64,000 nt of DNA from CAZCJU01 sp964562175 (lineage in GTDB: Bacteria > Bacillota > Clostridia > Oscillospirales > CAG-272), in NCBI GenBank assembly GCA_964562175.1, contig CAZLRV010000010.1:19594-83593 (forward strand), written 5' to 3'. Shown here piece after piece: positions 34,635-44,089 of this stretch. The translations under genes and the position numbers were made by a program. The notes beneath the pieces are model-generated. The model saw only the letters and a program-made list of their open reading frames with translations. It searched no databases and was not told the origin of the DNA. Position 1 is the stretch's first letter, and each line of letters starts with the position of its first letter.

Positions 34635-35564
34635 TTAAAATATCGTTTCTATCCTTTTTTTGCATATATTCGGCGAATACACCCAGCTGTCTATATGCTC
34701 CGTTTCCTTTGGTACGAAATATTTGATATCGTTTTTTTCTCTTTGAGGAAACACGTCAACTATGGACAGCTTTATTTTCATTTTTTCACGGCAGATGCTT
34801 TTTATGTAGACCCCCGCACCCAGACCGGGCTCACAGCCCGTGCGGTATTCGGCAAGTGCGGAAAGATTCGGAGCAAGCTCGACGAAAACGCCGTAGTCCT
34901 CCACACTTCTGATTATTCCGCTCACCGTTTGCCCTGCGGCGTAATACGCCGCATTTTCATCCCATGTACCCAAAAGCTCCTTAAGCGACAGAAATATGCG
35001 ATACGTATCGGGATCTATGCTTTTTATGACACAGCGCAATGTATCGCCCACACGCATACGGTCGCTCGGATGAGATATGCGGCTTGTGGATATGCAATCG
35101 GTCGGCAAAAGTGCGGTTATGCCGCAGCCGACATCGACAAAGGCACCGAAGCCTTCGTTTCTCGTTATTCTGCAGGTCACAATATCGCCCGCACGCCGAC
35201 GTGACAGGTATTTGTCAAGGCATTCTTTTTGCGCCTCGGCACGTGACAGTATCGCCGTTTTCTGCCCTCTGTACCTTGTTATTTCCTTGACCTTAAAGCA
35301 CACCGCCTTGCCGACTCGCGTTATGACCGCAATATCCTTCATCCGCTCATCGGGACGAAGATACAAAGCCTCATCTCTCGGAATTATCGCATTCATGCAC
35401 GGCACGGCTACGCTCAGATCGAGGCTCTTATCGCACATAACGGCATATGCCTCAAGTATCTTACCCGCAGTGCAGGCTCTTTGAAGCATTGCCTCGGATG
35501 CGAGATACTCTCTGTTTTCATAGCCGCAAACAAGACCGCCCTCGGGTCTGTAGATATCGTTCAT
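34635..35564 (-). CDS. S1 RNA-binding domain protein (ribosomal protein S1-like)
   Basis: 309 aa with three S1-like modules: residues about 50-110, about 125-195 (ITRNEGFGAFVDVGCGITALLP) and about 210-275 (IRSVEDYGVFVELAPNLSALAEY). Short S1 paralogues of this kind in Clostridia are RNA-binding translation or RNA-decay factors. The start has GCGGAGG before the ATG. It is the first gene of the three-gene minus-strand unit. Confidence 0.85.
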   Translation of the reverse strand: MNDIYRPEGGLVCGYENREYLASEAMLQRACTAGKILEAYAVMCDKSLDLSVAVPCMNAIIPRDEALYLRPDERMKDIAVITRVGKAVCFKVKEITRYRGQKTAILSRAEAQKECLDKYLSRRRAGDIVTCRITRNEGFGAFVDVGCGITALLPTDCISTSRISHPSDRMRVGDTLRCVIKSIDPDTYRIFLSLKELLGTWDENAAYYAAGQTVSGIIRSVEDYGVFVELAPNLSALAEYRTGCEPGLGAGVYIKSICREKMKIKLSIVDVFPQREKNDIKYFVPKETEHIDSWVYSPNICKKRIETIF

Positions 35565-35793
35565 TGTAATTTCCTCCGCTTTATTTGTTCGGCTTAAATT
35601 TATACGGTATCATTTTATAAAGCTCGGAGAAAAAATATTACTCGTTGTCTCACATCGTTCTTATTATACTACACAGATATTAAAAAGTATATACATTACG
35701 TTATTTTTTTACAAATTAACACATCAAAATTTCACTATTCAAAAAAACTGCACATTTTTTTGCGTATACAGCGTAAAATTTACCTTTCGGATA

Positions 35794-35822
35794 TTGATTT
35801 TTCTCGCAAAATATGGTATTAT
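35794..35822 (+). promoter_or_regulatory. Promoter of the fhs operon; rest of the 35565-35858 gap
   Basis: TTGATT (35794-35799) and TATTAT (35817-35822) with a 17-base spacer, leaving a leader of only about 30 nt and therefore no room for a riboswitch. The rest of this 294-bp divergent gap is A/T-rich; a TATAAT on the minus strand at about 35665-35670 may serve the S1-domain gene. Confidence 0.7.
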
Positions 35823-35858
35823 AGGTAAATAAGAATATTTTTGCGCAAAGGAGAAACT

Positions 35859-37532
35859 ATGCTTTCCGATATCGAAATTGCAAGAGGGGCAAAAATGAAG
35901 CCCATTTCCGAGATAGCGTCCTCGCTCGGCGTTCTCGACTCAGAGCTTATACCCTACGGTAGGTATAAGGCGAAGATCGACGACGGCTTTGAGGTAAGAA
36001 TGAAGGATAAGCCGGATGGTCGGCTCATTCTCGTTACCGCTATCAATCCCACCCCCGCAGGTGAGGGAAAAACGACAACAACAATAGGACTCGGTCAAGC
36101 TATGTCCAAAATAGGCAAAAATGCGATAATCGCATTGAGAGAGCCGTCACTCGGCCCCGTGTTCGGCGTTAAAGGCGGTGCGGCAGGCGGCGGTTACTCG
36201 CAGGTGTTGCCGATGGAAGATATAAATCTTCATTTTACAGGCGACTTTCACGCCATTACGGCGGCAAATAATCTTCTTTGCGCTATGCTCGATAACCATA
36301 TACAGCAGGGCAATCTTCTCAATATCGACCCTCGCAAGGTCGTGATAACACGTTGCCTTGACTGTAACGACAGAGTACTTCGTAATGTAGTTGTCGGACT
36401 CGGTGCAAGCAAGGACGGAGTGCCGAGGCAGGATTCTTTCATTATAACCGTTGCAAGCGAGGTAATGGCGATACTCTGCCTTGCCTCGGATATCAAAGAC
36501 CTTAAAAAGCGTTTGGGCAATATACTCATTGCATACAAATACGACAACTCGCCCGTATTTGCAAAGGATATTCAAGCACAGGGTGCCATGGCGGCATTGC
36601 TTAAGGATGCACTTAAGCCCAACCTCGTGCAGACTATAGAAAACACGCCCGCACTTATCCACGGCGGTCCGTTTGCCAACATCGCTCACGGCTGCAACTC
36701 CGTTCGTGCAACAAAGCTTGCACTTAAGCTTGCGGACTACACCATAACCGAGGCAGGCTTCGGTGCGGATCTCGGTGCGGAGAAATTCCTTGACATAAAA
36801 TGCAGAAAAGCAGGTCTTAAGCCCTCGTGTATCGTTTTGGTCGCAACGGTTCGCGCATTGAAATATAACGGCGGCGTTGCAAAGACCGAGCTTAAGGGCG
36901 AAAACCTTGAGGCACTCAAGGCAGGTGCGGTAAACCTTCAGGCACATATAGAAAACCTTTCTCAATACGGTGTACCGGTAGTCGTTGCCATAAACCGTTT
37001 TGCGGACGATACGGATGCGGAGCTTTCATTGCTTGAGAGCATATGCCGTGAAAAGGGTGCCGACTTTGCTCTCTCCGAGGTATTTGCCAAGGGCGGAGAC
37101 GGCGGTACGGCACTTGCCGAGGCTGTCGTTGCGGCGTGCGAAAAGCCCTCCGATTTTAAGCTTCTTTATTCGGATGAGCTTTCCGTCAAGGAAAAATTAC
37201 ATACGCTGGCTACCAAAATATACGGTGCCGACGGCGTAAAATTCGACGATGCGGCACTCAAAGAATACGCCGCAATACTTGCCATAGACCCCGAATACGA
37301 CCGTTTGCCGGTATGCGTTGCGAAAACTCAATATTCCCTCTCCGACGATCCCAAGCTGCTCGGCAGACCGAGCGGATTTTCGCTCAATGTACGCCATATC
37401 AAGCTTTCCGCAGGTGCGGGCTTCATCGTCGCTCTTACGGGCGATATAATGACGATGCCCGGTTTACCCAAAGCTCCCGCCGCTCTTAATATCGATGTTG
37501 ATGATGACGGCAATATAACGGGCTTGTTCTGA
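35859..37532 (+). CDS. fhs: Formate-tetrahydrofolate ligase
   Basis: ATP-dependent synthesis of 10-formyl-THF from formate, feeding purine synthesis and, in acetogens, the Wood-Ljungdahl methyl branch. 557 aa, the usual length. The P-loop region TPAGEGKTTTTIGL is at about residues 63-76, and the family segment REPSLGPVFGVKGGAAGGGYSQVLPMEDINLHFTGD follows from about 92. The ATG at 35859 follows AAAGGAG. It leads an operon of unrelated housekeeping genes. Confidence 0.97.
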   Translation: MLSDIEIARGAKMKPISEIASSLGVLDSELIPYGRYKAKIDDGFEVRMKDKPDGRLILVTAINPTPAGEGKTTTTIGLGQAMSKIGKNAIIALREPSLGPVFGVKGGAAGGGYSQVLPMEDINLHFTGDFHAITAANNLLCAMLDNHIQQGNLLNIDPRKVVITRCLDCNDRVLRNVVVGLGASKDGVPRQDSFIITVASEVMAILCLASDIKDLKKRLGNILIAYKYDNSPVFAKDIQAQGAMAALLKDALKPNLVQTIENTPALIHGGPFANIAHGCNSVRATKLALKLADYTITEAGFGADLGAEKFLDIKCRKAGLKPSCIVLVATVRALKYNGGVAKTELKGENLEALKAGAVNLQAHIENLSQYGVPVVVAINRFADDTDAELSLLESICREKGADFALSEVFAKGGDGGTALAEAVVAACEKPSDFKLLYSDELSVKEKLHTLATKIYGADGVKFDDAALKEYAAILAIDPEYDRLPVCVAKTQYSLSDDPKLLGRPSGFSLNVRHIKLSAGAGFIVALTGDIMTMPGLPKAPAALNIDVDDDGNITGLF

Positions 37533-37534
37533 TA

Positions 37535-37975
37535 ATGGACGAAACGTATTATACCGAGAGTGCGGAGCAGACAGAGCAGCTCGGTAGGTGCCTCGCACAA
37601 CGTCTTGATAAGACCTCGTTTGTGGCTCTCTACGGCGATCTCGGTGCAGGCAAGACCGCATTTGTGCGAGGTATGGCAAGCGTATTATGTCCGCTTGACC
37701 GAGTATCAAGCCCGACGTATACGATAGTAAACGAATATCTGACGGGGGAATTTCCCTTATATCATTTCGACCTTTACAGAATAAAGGACGATGACGACCT
37801 TTATTCCACGGGCTTTTACGATTATATGGGCAACGGCGTATGCGTTTGCGAGTGGTGCGAAAACATTCCGCAGGCTATACCGCCCGATGCGATATGCGTT
37901 AAGATTGAAAAGCCTTCATCGGAGCTTGGTGTAACAAGCCTGCGAAAGATCACGTTTTCGGGGGTAAAGCCATGA
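37535..37975 (+). CDS. tsaE: tRNA N6-threonylcarbamoyladenosine protein TsaE
   Basis: ATPase that works with TsaB and TsaD in t6A37 formation. 146 aa. The P-loop GDLGAGKTAFVRG is at about residues 34-46, and the family motif VSSPTYTIVNEYL...LYHFDLYRI follows. It begins 2 bp after fhs and overlaps tsaB by 4 bases (ATGA). tsaD is not in the window. Confidence 0.96.
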   Translation: MDETYYTESAEQTEQLGRCLAQRLDKTSFVALYGDLGAGKTAFVRGMASVLCPLDRVSSPTYTIVNEYLTGEFPLYHFDLYRIKDDDDLYSTGFYDYMGNGVCVCEWCENIPQAIPPDAICVKIEKPSSELGVTSLRKITFSGVKP

Positions 37976-38706
37976 TAATACTTGCAATTGAAGCAACGGC
38001 ACAAGCCGCCTCCGTATGTGTGGCAAGGGGAGAGAAGGCAGGCTTTGAAATACTCTCCCTGTACAGCTCAAATATCAAGAGAACGCACAGTGAAACTCTT
38101 CTGCCGATGATAATATCATGTATGGAGAACGTGGGACTGTCTTATGACGATATAGACCTTTATGCCACCTCCTCCGGTCCCGGCTCGTTCACGGGCGTGC
38201 GTATAGGTGCGGCAACGCTGAAAGGTATCGCTTTCGGGCGCAGTAAGCCGTGTGTCGGTGTTTCATCTCTGCACGCACTTGCATATAATTTTGCGGATAT
38301 GTACGAGGGCGAATATATTTGCTCTCTTATGGATGCGAGAGGAAACAGATATTTCACCTCACTGTATCAAATAAGAGAGGGCGTGCCGCACAGACTCGGA
38401 GATGATGAGATACTCACTGCCGAGCGTTTGAATGAGAGCTTGCTCTCACTGCACGCAACGGTGAATCTTGTCGGTGACGGAGCGGAGATGTTTTACCGCA
38501 ATTATCAAGATCCGAGCTACCGTCCGGCACCACAGCTTTTGAGATATCAAAACGCCGCAAGCGTTGCCTTGTGTGCATATCGACGGTATTGTTCTGCGGA
38601 GAACAGATCCGTATTTACCGATACAGCGCTTACTCCCGTATATCTTCTGCCCTCTCAGGCAGAGCGGGAAAGAAATAAACGAAAGGAATTATTGAAAAAT
38701 GAGTGA
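37972..38706 (+). CDS. tsaB: tRNA t6A biosynthesis protein TsaB
   Basis: Inactive TsaD-like partner that scaffolds the t6A complex. 244 aa, with the ASKHA-type N-terminus ILAIEATAQAASVCV and the family core SSGPGSFTGVRIGAATLKGIAFG. Translationally coupled to tsaE and overlapping rpiB by 8 bases. Confidence 0.95.
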   Translation: MIILAIEATAQAASVCVARGEKAGFEILSLYSSNIKRTHSETLLPMIISCMENVGLSYDDIDLYATSSGPGSFTGVRIGAATLKGIAFGRSKPCVGVSSLHALAYNFADMYEGEYICSLMDARGNRYFTSLYQIREGVPHRLGDDEILTAERLNESLLSLHATVNLVGDGAEMFYRNYQDPSYRPAPQLLRYQNAASVALCAYRRYCSAENRSVFTDTALTPVYLLPSQAERERNKRKELLKNE

Positions 38707-39148
38707 AAAAATACTTGCGATCGCTTGCGATCACGGAGCATACGAATTAAAGGAGACGATAAAGGCTCACCTCAATTCAAAGGGTATCAAATTTATCGAC
38801 TTCGGTTGCGACGGAGAGAGCGTAAACTACCCCGACTACGCACATAAGCTTTGCACGGCGATACAGGACGGTGTATGCTACAGAGGCATATTGCTCTGCG
38901 GTACGGGTATAGGTATGTCAATGGCGGCAAACAAGCATAAGGGCATACGTGCGGCTGTTTGCTCCGATACTTATTCCGCAAGACTCACCCGTCAGCACAA
39001 CGATGCAAATGTCCTTTGCATGGGCGGCAGAGTTGTCGGCTTCGGTCTTGCCATTGACATGGTTGATCTTTTCCTCAACACGGAATTTGAGGGCGGCAGA
39101 CATCAAACGAGAGTTGATATGGTAAACGCTCTGGACGAGGGCAAATGA
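38699..39148 (+). CDS. rpiB: Ribose-5-phosphate isomerase B
   Basis: Interconverts ribose-5-P and ribulose-5-P. 149 aa with the RpiB signatures CDHGAYELKETI near the N-terminus, GILLCGTGIGMSMAANKHKGIRAAV in the middle (active-site Cys in LLCGTG) and RQHNDANVLCMGGRVVG. The ATG follows GAAAGGA within the tsaB end. Overlaps ruvX by 4 bases. Confidence 0.95.
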   Translation: MSEKILAIACDHGAYELKETIKAHLNSKGIKFIDFGCDGESVNYPDYAHKLCTAIQDGVCYRGILLCGTGIGMSMAANKHKGIRAAVCSDTYSARLTRQHNDANVLCMGGRVVGFGLAIDMVDLFLNTEFEGGRHQTRVDMVNALDEGK

Positions 39149-39567
39149 GCAAACGCATACTCTGCGTGGATTACGGTGATGTGCGTTCGGGGCTTGCCGT
39201 CTCGGACGAGCTTGGAATGCTTGCCCACGGTATCGGATATATAAAAGAGACGTATCCGCCGTATTTGGTGCGTCGCATTGCGGAAAAGGTCAACGAATAC
39301 GGTGTTGAGCTGATAGTACTCGGCAATCCGATAAATATGAACGGCACACACGGTCCCAGAGCCGAAAAAGCAAAGGAGCTTAAGGCTTTGCTTGAGAGTG
39401 AAATAGGCTGTGAGGTAGTGTTGTTTGACGAGCGAATGACCACCATGTCCGCACATACGTATTTGAATTATACCAACACACGAGGTAAAAACAGGCGGCA
39501 GGTAATTGACACGCTGTCTGCCGAGATAATTTTGCAAAATTATCTCGATTCGCACAAAGCTACATAA
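39145..39567 (+). CDS. ruvX: RuvX/YqgF-type Holliday-junction resolvase-like protein
   Basis: RNase H-fold nuclease of 140 aa implicated in 16S rRNA 5' processing and junction resolution. Conserved first acidic motif in CVDYGDVRSGLAVSD, then LGNPINMNG, and the DERMTT motif near residue 95. Last gene of the fhs operon, followed by a strong terminator. Confidence 0.93.
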   Translation: MSKRILCVDYGDVRSGLAVSDELGMLAHGIGYIKETYPPYLVRRIAEKVNEYGVELIVLGNPINMNGTHGPRAEKAKELKALLESEIGCEVVLFDERMTTMSAHTYLNYTNTRGKNRRQVIDTLSAEIILQNYLDSHKAT

Positions 39568-39573
39568 AAAATT

Positions 39574-39612
39574 CGAGTCGCGGGCAAGCTTTGCCCGAGC
39601 GACTCGTTTTTT
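39574..39612 (+). terminator. Intrinsic terminator of the fhs-ruvX operon
   Basis: CGAGTCGC plus GGGCA pairs with TGCCC and GCGACTCG with a one-base bulge, followed by TTTTTT. An A-rich stretch on the other side allows action on the convergent TtcA-like gene too. Confidence 0.92.
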
Positions 39613-39622
39613 ATCTCTTATT

Positions 39623-40327
39623 CTATTCTTTATAGCCGTCGATATTGTGCTTTTCGAGTGAATGCACGAGCCTGCGAGCGGTACCTCTGCAGTCGGCGTC
39701 TATGCCGTGTATTATGCGTTTCATATCCTCTCTGCGAGTGTTTTTGTCAAACGGACATCCGTTTTTTGCAACGGGTGCGTTTATTTGAGCAGCTCCCTTG
39801 CGTATAAGAAGCTCCGAGCAGGAAAGAAGCGGACGTATTATTCTTATATCGGTATAATCCGTCACCGGCGAAAACGATATGAAATTACCGCCATACAGCA
39901 GATTCATAAGCAGGGTCTGCGCCGCATCGTCCTCGTTATGACCGAGTGCAAGCACGTTTGCCCCGTGTGTACGAGCGTGTTCACATAAAAGCCTTCTTCG
40001 TGTTCTCGAACATATCAGGCACGGGTCGTCATGATTTTTTATCGTCTCCGCACCGTCAAGCTCTATTACCGAATACTCAAGCCCGAGAGAGTGGCAGAAG
40101 GCACGGCACGCCCCGGTATCCGTGTTACCGAAGCCCATATCAACATAAGCACAGCTCAAAGCAAATTTTGTCGGCAGATATTTTTGCAGGCGTGAAAGCA
40201 GATACAGCAGCATGAGCGAATCCGCACCGCCCGACACGGCGACACATACACGGTCGCCGTCGTTTATCATCGAATATTTTTTTATACAGGCTCTTGTTTT
40301 GCCCTCAAGTATTTTAATATGATCCAT
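39623..40327 (-). CDS. TtcA-like tRNA thiolation ATPase
   Basis: 234-aa PP-loop protein. SGGADS (residues 32-37) is the ATP-pyrophosphatase motif. C103 and C106 in DPCLICSRTRR plus C191 form the three-cysteine iron-sulfur arrangement of TtcA, which makes 2-thiocytidine in tRNA. It is shorter than the usual TtcA (about 300 aa), as in many Firmicutes homologues. No cysteine desulfurase is adjacent. The tRNA target cannot be fixed from sequence. Confidence 0.8.
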   Translation of the reverse strand: MDHIKILEGKTRACIKKYSMINDGDRVCVAVSGGADSLMLLYLLSRLQKYLPTKFALSCAYVDMGFGNTDTGACRAFCHSLGLEYSVIELDGAETIKNHDDPCLICSRTRRRLLCEHARTHGANVLALGHNEDDAAQTLLMNLLYGGNFISFSPVTDYTDIRIIRPLLSCSELLIRKGAAQINAPVAKNGCPFDKNTRREDMKRIIHGIDADCRGTARRLVHSLEKHNIDGYKE

Positions 40328-40502
40328 ATGACGATTATATATTTTTCGTGCTTTTTTGTCAATAGATATTTTTTAAAATATATCCCCCTTAAAAATTAAC
40401 CGATTAAGGCGTGCTTTGTTAATATTATTATAGTATACTTGTTGCGTGATCGTATTATATACGCACTCGCATACTCTTACTCAAAGGAATGGTTCTTTTT
40501 AT

Positions 40503-41330
40503 ATGAAATCCACTAAAAAGCTGTTGCTTCCGCTTTTGTGTGCCGCCTCTGTCATCGGTGCTGTCTTGACCGTGCTGAGGGTTCTGTTAATGGATAATTT
40601 TTACGATACGAGTGAAAAGCTCTATAAGGCGGGGACGGATCTGCCGGAGGCGTTTTCATGGGTCTTTGCCGTTGCTTTTCTGCTCACGGGTCTGTGTGCC
40701 TTGTTTATCAAATCGAATAAATTCAACAAAGTATTGCCGCAGGCAAGTCTTTCGATAGTATTTTCAAGTGCCTTTTGCGGCTTTCTGTTCATCTCATCAT
40801 CTATTCTTCAGCTTTGGTATTTTCGGGAATCGACATTTGCTTCGAACAGCACGATATACATTGCGGTATATATCGGGATGATAGCATTCGGTCTTTTATC
40901 CTCGCTTTACTTCTTCCGTGTTTCCTCCACCTCACAGCTCAATATGCTGAGTCTGCGTCTTACCTCCCTGTTTCCGATAATTTGGGCGATATGCTATTTG
41001 CTTTTCATATATTTCGATTCGAGCGTTGTAATAAACAACCCCGAACGTATCATTATTCAGCTCGGCATTATCTTCTCAATGTTTTATTTTACCTCCGAGG
41101 CAAGATATCACCTTGACATTGCAACCCCTCCGCTCTATTTTGCCATTTCACTCGCTTCCGTTATCGTGATATCTGTAAGCTGTATACCGAATATTATTTT
41201 GACGGTTCAGGGCATCGTTGGCTTTACGCCTCATACTATCTATTCTTTCTTGCAGCTCGGCGTGCTTTCCTATATAGTGACTCGACTTTTGTCGTTTGTT
41301 TTCGCAAATCCCGTTATATACGGCGACTGA
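40503..41330 (+). CDS. Polytopic membrane protein of unknown function
   Basis: 275 aa with about seven hydrophobic segments and few charges between them. The ATG at 40503 is preceded by AAAGGAATGG and is preferred to an upstream frame start at 40446. I recognise no family. Its 3' end overlaps the 3' end of the serine recombinase gene by 17 bases, convergently. Confidence 0.75.
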   Translation: MKSTKKLLLPLLCAASVIGAVLTVLRVLLMDNFYDTSEKLYKAGTDLPEAFSWVFAVAFLLTGLCALFIKSNKFNKVLPQASLSIVFSSAFCGFLFISSSILQLWYFRESTFASNSTIYIAVYIGMIAFGLLSSLYFFRVSSTSQLNMLSLRLTSLFPIIWAICYLLFIYFDSSVVINNPERIIIQLGIIFSMFYFTSEARYHLDIATPPLYFAISLASVIVISVSCIPNIILTVQGIVGFTPHTIYSFLQLGVLSYIVTRLLSFVFANPVIYGD

Positions 41331-42687
41331 TCGTGCCTTTGGTATAGTGTATCTCAACTCTTTCGTATGTTATCACTATTTTTTCGATAAGCTCGCAGAG
41401 TATGCCTCGCCGTTCCTCTACACTCATTTTTTCCCACGCACCTCTCACCGCACTTAGCTTTGAAAAGCGTTGTGCCGCCTCCGAGCTTCTTTTACGTTCA
41501 AGTTTCATATTTTCATATTCGAGCTGTGCTTTTGCCAGCTCGTCTTTTTTTCTGTTTATCTCACCCAAAAGTATCTCGTCCTCGGCACTTGAGTAAAGGT
41601 CATAGAGCCTTGACAATCTTCTTTTGCACTGATAGACCGTGTTTTCGAGTATTTTCAGCGAATCGCCCCTGTCCTCATCCTCACCTCCACCCTCGGCTGT
41701 CATTGAAAAAAGGTCGGCAAGCACTTCGTTTTCAAGCTCGGCGGCATCTACCCTTATATTATCGCATTTATCCGTGTGTGCGATATGAGACTTTGACGGA
41801 TCCCTTGAGTAGCAATATATCTTATACTCCCCACCGCTCCACTTTTGATATCTCATTTTTGAGCCGCAAACACCGCAGTATATCAAGCCCGCAAGCAGAC
41901 ATTTTGCACCGGAGGTGCTTTTAGCTCTTATTGCCATTTGCCGCATTGCCAGCTCAAACGTGTTTTTTGATATTATCGGCTCGTGGCAATTTTCATATTC
42001 CACGCCCTTGTATACTATACTGCCGATGTTCGATTTACGTTTAAGTATCTGTATCGCAAGTCGCTCGTACTTAAGCCCTGTCATTTGAGCTATTCTTCTC
42101 GGAGAATAGCCGTCAAGATAGAGAGAATATATATCCTTTACGACTTGCGCATCCTCATTCGGGATAAGCTTGCCGCTTTCTTTATCGTAATCGTAACCGA
42201 ACGGAACTCTGCCCCCGCCCATCCATAAGCCGCTTTTTACCCTCTCAAGCATACCCATTCTTGTACGTTCTTTTATCGTTTCACGCTCAAGCTGAGCAAA
42301 CGCCGACATAATACCGAGCATTGCCCGTCCTATCGGCGTTGAGGTATCCATGTTTTCGTTCATTGAGATAAAAGCCACATTATTCGGAATAAGTATATCC
42401 TCGATAAGATAGAGCGTATCCTTTTGGCTTCTTGAAAATCTGTCAAGCTTGTACACAATGACCTCGGATACGTTTCCTTTTTTTATTTCCTCAATGAGCG
42501 TTTTAAGCATCGGTCTGTCCGTATTCGCTCCGCTGTAACCGCCGTCGATATAAAAGCGGCGTTCTTCTATCCCACGTGACACGCAGTACGCATCAAGCAT
42601 CTGCTTTTGCGCTTCAATGGAATAGCCCTCCTCCCATTGAGCCTCCGTCGATACACGTGCGTACATTGCGGCGTGCTTAGTCGTCAT
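41314..42687 (-). CDS. Large serine recombinase
   Basis: 457-aa site-specific recombinase. The resolvase domain has the nucleophile S13 in MYARVSTEAQ and the LDRFSRSQKDTL and AQLERETIKERT motifs. A Recombinase domain follows, then a zinc ribbon (CGVCGSK...CYSRD...CDN) and a long coiled coil (about 340-420). All catalytic landmarks look intact. It has a GGCGGAG ribosome binding site within the small upstream ORF. No phage or conjugation gene flanks it, so it may act on a distant site, as developmental excisases do, or be a remnant of an excised element. Confidence 0.9.
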   Translation of the reverse strand: MTTKHAAMYARVSTEAQWEEGYSIEAQKQMLDAYCVSRGIEERRFYIDGGYSGANTDRPMLKTLIEEIKKGNVSEVIVYKLDRFSRSQKDTLYLIEDILIPNNVAFISMNENMDTSTPIGRAMLGIMSAFAQLERETIKERTRMGMLERVKSGLWMGGGRVPFGYDYDKESGKLIPNEDAQVVKDIYSLYLDGYSPRRIAQMTGLKYERLAIQILKRKSNIGSIVYKGVEYENCHEPIISKNTFELAMRQMAIRAKSTSGAKCLLAGLIYCGVCGSKMRYQKWSGGEYKIYCYSRDPSKSHIAHTDKCDNIRVDAAELENEVLADLFSMTAEGGGEDEDRGDSLKILENTVYQCKRRLSRLYDLYSSAEDEILLGEINRKKDELAKAQLEYENMKLERKRSSEAAQRFSKLSAVRGAWEKMSVEERRGILCELIEKIVITYERVEIHYTKGTISRRI

Positions 42688-42826
42688 CTTTCTCCGCCTT
42701 TACCTCGTCCGTCTCTCTCCTTTGTGCTTTTTTTATCATATTAAGCACGCAGGAGGAAACTATAACATAGTTTTTCATTTCCTCGTTTATTCTCTCGCTG
42801 TCACCGAAATAGCGATATATTTCCAT
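42677..42826 (-). CDS. 49-aa ORF upstream of and overlapping the serine recombinase gene
   Basis: Reads MEIYRYFGDSERINEEMKN and ends in a charged tail (REtdevkaekddd-like). GGAGG sits 7 bases before the ATG and the stop overlaps the recombinase start by 11 bases, so the two are translationally coupled. No known family. A recombinase partner or leader peptide is a reasonable guess. Confidence 0.6.
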   Translation of the reverse strand: MEIYRYFGDSERINEEMKNYVIVSSCVLNMIKKAQRRETDEVKAEKDDD

Positions 42827-42916
42827 ATTCTCACCTCCATGACCGATTATTGTCACGCTGTCATAAAAATATACCGCGGTAAATATACTTTTAGGGTATA
42901 AAAAGGAGAGAATAAT

Positions 42917-44089
42917 ATGATGAAAAAAGCTCTGTCTTCACTTCTCGCACTTGTCCTTGTCTTGACTTCTCTTTCGCCGCTTGCCGTTTTGGGGGTCGGC
43001 TTTGATGAGGATATAGAATGCAAAAGCGCAATTTTAGTTGAGCAAAGCACCGGGCGTGTGCTTTACGAAAAAAACGCCGACGAGCCTCTGCCGCCTGCCT
43101 CGGTAACGAAAATAATGACTCTGCTTTTGACCTTTGAGGCGTTGGAGTGCGGTCGGATCCACCTTGACGATACGGTGGTCGCAAGCGAATACGCCGCATC
43201 CATGGGCGGCTCGCAGGTCTTTTTGAAGGCAGGTGAGCAAATGAGCGTTTCCGATATGATTAAATCGGTCTGCGTTGCAAGTGCAAACGATTGTGCCGTC
43301 GCACTTGCCGAGCATATTTACTCATCCGAGAGTGCATTCGTGCAAAAAATGAACGAGCGTGCCGCAGAGCTTGGGATGAGCGGCACGGTATTTAAGAACG
43401 CAACGGGGCTTGACGATACGGACACGGGGCATTTGACCTGTGCAAGAGATATTTCCATAATGTCGCGTGAGCTGATGAAGCATAAGGCGATATTCGATTA
43501 TACCACTATATGGACAGATACCATACGAAACGGACAATTCGGGTTGACCAATACAAACAAGCTCATTCGATTTTACCGTGGGGCAAACGGCTTGAAGACC
43601 GGCTCGACCTCAAAAGCCAAGTTTTGCATTTCAGCCACGGCACTTCGTGACGGAATGCAGCTTATAGCCGTTGTAATGGCATCTGACACCGCAAAGACGA
43701 GAAACGCAATTGCTCAAAAGCTTCTCGATCACGGCTTTTCAAATTACGGAATTTACTCTGCGGATGCCTCATCCCTGCCCCCTCTTGCCGTTAGAGGCAG
43801 TGCCGTGGGAGAGGTCGGCATATCGCACTCCTCCTCATCATGCTTGCTTGAAAAAGCACGTATCAAGGACGTGACATATGAAATAGAGCTGCCCGACTAT
43901 GTAACCGCTCCACTGAAAAAGGGCGAGCGTGTGGGACAAATAGTATTTTACTGTAATGGCGAGAAAATAAACGCAGTCGACATTGTAGCCGACTGCGAGG
44001 TTAAGCGTATTACGTTTTGGCAATCATTTCTTATACTGCTTGAGCGATTTCTTATGAGCCCATCTTGCTCATCTGACGTTGAGCCATAA
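42917..44089 (+). CDS. dacF: D-alanyl-D-alanine carboxypeptidase, DacF-like
   Basis: Penicillin-binding protein that removes the terminal D-Ala from peptidoglycan stem peptides. 390 aa. Signal peptide at residues 1-27, then the S11 serine-peptidase motifs S62-V-T-K65, S122-A-N124 and KTG near 220. A beta-rich C-terminal domain and a hydrophobic tail segment about 365-380 fit membrane anchoring. AAAAGGAGAG precedes the ATG. DacF-type enzymes in spore formers tune spore cortex. The 3' end overlaps the opposite ABC transporter gene by 38 bases. Confidence 0.93.
   Translation: MMKKALSSLLALVLVLTSLSPLAVLGVGFDEDIECKSAILVEQSTGRVLYEKNADEPLPPASVTKIMTLLLTFEALECGRIHLDDTVVASEYAASMGGSQVFLKAGEQMSVSDMIKSVCVASANDCAVALAEHIYSSESAFVQKMNERAAELGMSGTVFKNATGLDDTDTGHLTCARDISIMSRELMKHKAIFDYTTIWTDTIRNGQFGLTNTNKLIRFYRGANGLKTGSTSKAKFCISATALRDGMQLIAVVMASDTAKTRNAIAQKLLDHGFSNYGIYSADASSLPPLAVRGSAVGEVGISHSSSSCLLEKARIKDVTYEIELPDYVTAPLKKGERVGQIVFYCNGEKINAVDIVADCEVKRITFWQSFLILLERFLMSPSCSSDVEP

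Noticed and set aside
35565..35858. THF or ZTP riboswitch upstream of fhs
   Set aside because: The promoter leaves only about 30 nt of leader, too little for either aptamer.
41314..42687. Serine recombinase as the enzyme that inserted the BREX island
   Set aside because: It lies about 22 kb outside the repeats and is flanked by unrelated chromosomal genes. The repeats are far longer than a serine-recombinase core site.
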